The position numbers and the translations under genes were made by a program. From the NCBI GenBank assembly GCA_002352185.1, contig DEHY01000225.1:9880-17361 (forward strand): a stretch of 7,482 nt of DNA, read 5' to 3'. Shown one piece after another: positions 7,353-7,482 of this stretch (position 1 is its first letter; each line of letters starts with the position of its first letter). The DNA comes from Competibacteraceae bacterium UBA2788 (lineage in GTDB: Bacteria > Pseudomonadota > Gammaproteobacteria > Competibacterales > Competibacteraceae). Under the pieces are notes generated by a model. It was not told where the DNA came from. It was given only the letters and a program-made list of their open reading frames with translations, and searched no databases.

Positions 7353-7482
7353 TCACGATGTTGCATCACCCTTACACCCGGCATCCAATCCCAGCATGGA
7401 TCGGGCTTGCTCCATCGGTATCCCTGCGGCCACTAACCGCTCCAGCGCCTCCCGCAGAGCTTCCTGCCGGCCTTCCTGCCGG
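7353..7482 (-). CDS. C-terminal tail of an Rpn-family (PD-(D/E)XK) nuclease/'transposase', cut by the window edge
   Basis: Reading the minus strand from the window edge gives 42 residues that end at a TGA at 7355-7353. The tail begins RQEGRQEALREALERL, continues VAAGIPMEQARSMLGLD and ends in a short polar stretch. The Arg-Gln-Glu-Gly repeats, followed by a helix and an 'aGip.eqArsmLGL' ending, are what I know from the C-termini of Rpn/YhgA-like putative transposases. These are PD-(D/E)XK nucleases linked to RecA-independent recombination and are often present in many copies per genome. The catalytic core lies outside the window, so the family call rests on the tail alone. The stop is 27 bp before the SrfC start on the same strand, so read-through into srfC is likely. 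The full gene could be intact or a fragment. Confidence 0.6.
   Translation of the reverse strand, partial: RQEGRQEALREALERLVAAGIPMEQARSMLGLDAGCKGDATS
7458..7481 (-). repeat. Tandem 12-bp repeat encoding the RQEG/RQEA units
   Basis: On the minus strand CGGCAGGAAGGC is followed directly by CGGCAGGAAGCT. The two 12-bp units share their first ten bases and each encodes Arg-Gln-Glu plus one small residue. The repeat reaches the window edge, so more units may follow. In Rpn-like tails the unit number varies between copies, which fits expansion and contraction by slippage. Confidence 0.6.

Overview
The window is a GC-rich stretch of bacterial DNA, most likely from a gammaproteobacterium or a related proteobacterium. 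It is packed with genes, all read from the minus strand, so transcription runs from the right end towards the left. The proteobacterial assignment rests on the gene families (a SrfC-family protein, an Rpn-family nuclease tail, a PpkA-like kinase and VWA pair) and on the dense, GC-rich coding style. A Competibacter- or Accumulibacter-like sludge organism would fit, but that is a guess from general appearance.

In transcription order the layout is as follows. (1) 7353-7482 is the last 42 codons of a gene whose Arg-Gln-Glu-rich tail is typical of Rpn/PD-(D/E)XK 'transposase' nucleases. (2) 4647-7325 is an 892-residue SrfC-family 'putative virulence factor' with readable GTPase-like motifs, starting 27 bp after gene 1. 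(3) A 132-bp gap follows. (4) 2472-4514 is a membrane-anchored Ser/Thr kinase of 680 residues: a complete RD kinase domain, an unassigned beta-rich domain, one transmembrane helix, a Pro-rich stalk and a Sel1-like periplasmic tail. (5) A 66-bp gap follows. (6) 459-2405 is an exported von Willebrand factor A (VWA) protein of 648 residues with an SH3-like N-terminal region. (7) 1-449 is the first 149 codons of an ABC transporter ATPase, starting 9 bp after the VWA gene and cut by the window edge before its signature motif. No gap longer than about 130 bp lacks a gene. No RNA gene, CRISPR array or insertion-sequence end was seen.

Main interpretation (inference): the kinase, VWA protein and ABC ATPase match the components of the threonine phosphorylation pathway that controls type VI secretion in Pseudomonas aeruginosa (TagQRST-PpkA-PppA-Fha). 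There PpkA carries kinase, membrane helix and periplasmic VWA in one chain, and TagT is the ABC ATPase. Here the PpkA function appears divided between two genes. The VWA half has its own signal peptide and the kinase half carries a Sel1-like tail, so the two would meet in the periplasm. A SrfC-type P-loop GTPase-like protein precedes the module in the same direction. No phosphatase, FHA protein or type VI structural gene lies in the window. The module could therefore belong to a neighbouring type VI cluster, or be a stand-alone envelope-sensing system built around SrfC.
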